Shown: positions 4,858 to 5,423 of the stretch, in pieces
Numbering within the stretch: the stretch's first letter is position 1
How the letters are laid out: every line of letters starts with the position of its first letter
From: an uncultured Rubrobacteraceae bacterium
GTDB lineage: Bacteria > Actinomycetota > Rubrobacteria > Rubrobacterales > Rubrobacteraceae
Direction of reading: 5' to 3'
Assembly: GCA_902805985.1 (NCBI GenBank)
Contig: CADCUW010000305.1
Span: 1-5,423 of the forward strand
DNA length: 5,423 bases
Notes under the pieces: model-generated
The model's database searches: none
Seen by the model: only the letters and a program-made list of their open reading frames with translations
What the model was told of the DNA's origin: nothing
Translations under genes and position numbers: made by a program

Positions 4858-5423
4858 TCAGGCTGTCGCGAAGCGGCTGATCGTGCGCTTGGGACGGATC
4901 TCGCCGAGCTCTTCGGCGAAGATGCGGTAGTACGCTACCTCCTCGCGGGTGCGCAGCCCCGGCTCGACGTCGTGGCGCTCCCGGTCGAACTCCTCCTCGG
5001 TGACGGACTCCTCCATCCGGTCTTGCAGGACGGAGGCGGCACCAGAGCCGTCGCCGAACTGGGCCTTCTTGCGCCAGAGGAAGTCGTCCGGCAGCCAGCC
5101 TTCGAAGGCCTGGCGAAGGAGGCGCTTCTCCGGCTGGTCCTCGCCCGCGAGCTTCCAACCGGCGGGGAGGGAGAGCCCGAGCGAGATCATGTCGAGCTCA
5201 AGGAAAGGCACCCGCGCTTCGAGCCCGTGGGCCATCGTGACGCGGTCGGCCCTCTGCAGGTTCAGGTCGTGGAGCCCCTCGATGGTCCGGACGAGCTCGG
5301 TGTGAAGGTCTCTTTCCGTCCGGAAATCCTCCAGGTACTCGTAGCCCGCGAAGATCTCGTCCGCGCCCTCGCCCGTGAGGACAACCTTGACGTGCTTCGC
5401 CGTGAACTCGGCGAGGATAAAGT
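4858..5423 (-). CDS. asnB: Asparagine synthetase B (glutamine-hydrolysing), C-terminal part, N-terminus outside window
   Basis: The last 187 residues are visible, ending at TGA 4860-4858. Seen: VKVVLTGEGADEIFAGY near the start, the synthetase-domain loop of the AsnB family; then QRADRVTMAHGLEARVPFLE, the strongly conserved block following it; WRKKAQFGDG, equivalent to WRQKEQFSDG in the E. coli enzyme; and EEVAYYRIFAEELGE near the end, matching the E. coli-type C-terminus. Known: the enzyme makes asparagine from aspartate, ATP and glutamine in the cytosol. The N-terminal glutaminase domain with its catalytic Cys and the SGGLDS pyrophosphate loop lie outside the window. No canonical terminator follows the stop. 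It points the same way as the BCCT gene, 178 bp upstream of it, but has no obvious link to the amine genes. Confidence 0.93.
   Translation of the reverse strand, partial: FILAEFTAKHVKVVLTGEGADEIFAGYEYLEDFRTERDLHTELVRTIEGLHDLNLQRADRVTMAHGLEARVPFLELDMISLGLSLPAGWKLAGEDQPEKRLLRQAFEGWLPDDFLWRKKAQFGDGSGAASVLQDRMEESVTEEEFDRERHDVEPGLRTREEVAYYRIFAEELGEIRPKRTISRFATA

Noticed and set aside
4834..4858. TTGACC downstream of asnB as the -35 box of a promoter for the small ORF.
   Set aside because: At 17-18 bp spacing the -10 position would be ATCCAT or TCCATG, a poor match that also overlaps the start codon.

Overview
The window is high-GC bacterial DNA with dense, closely packed genes. It reads as chromosome from a GC-rich, probably actinobacterial organism. 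A Rubrobacter-like source is plausible from the overall character of the genes, but nothing here proves a genus. No tRNA, rRNA, insertion sequence, CRISPR array or phage gene was seen.

Layout from left to right. (1) Positions 1-576, minus strand: the N-terminal part of a Rieske non-haem iron oxygenase alpha subunit, cut by the window edge. (2) 601-1794, minus: a complete FAD-dependent amine oxidase of the monomeric sarcosine oxidase / N-methyltryptophan oxidase family, 24 bp upstream of the Rieske gene and almost certainly in one operon with it. (3) 1795-1967: a divergent control region with a near-ideal LysR-type operator palindrome and a candidate promoter that would make the oxidase mRNA leaderless. 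(4) 1968-2927, plus: a LysR-family regulator, divergent from the oxidase operon. (5) 2928-2993: a short convergent gap with a strong GC hairpin. (6) 2994-4679, minus: a complete BCCT-family transporter of 561 residues, starting at GTG rather than at the longer possible start. (7) 4680-4857: an intergenic stretch with a candidate promoter, a 9-bp tandem repeat and a possible 33-residue small ORF. (8) 4858-5423, minus: the C-terminal part of asparagine synthetase B, cut by the right edge.

How the genes may work together (inference). Items 1-6 look like an uptake and catabolism module for a quaternary or methylated amine such as glycine betaine, carnitine or proline betaine. The BCCT carrier, which keeps the full aromatic cage for a trimethylammonium group, would import the substrate. 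The Rieske oxygenase would remove a methyl or side group. The flavin oxidase would oxidise the resulting secondary or tertiary N-methyl amine, giving formaldehyde and H2O2. The LysR protein would sense a pathway metabolite and switch on the oxidase-Rieske operon. asnB appears to be an unrelated neighbour. I did not find a wholly new system. The most interesting points are the operator/leaderless-promoter architecture, altered residues in the oxidase and the transporter, and the small ORF ahead of the transporter.
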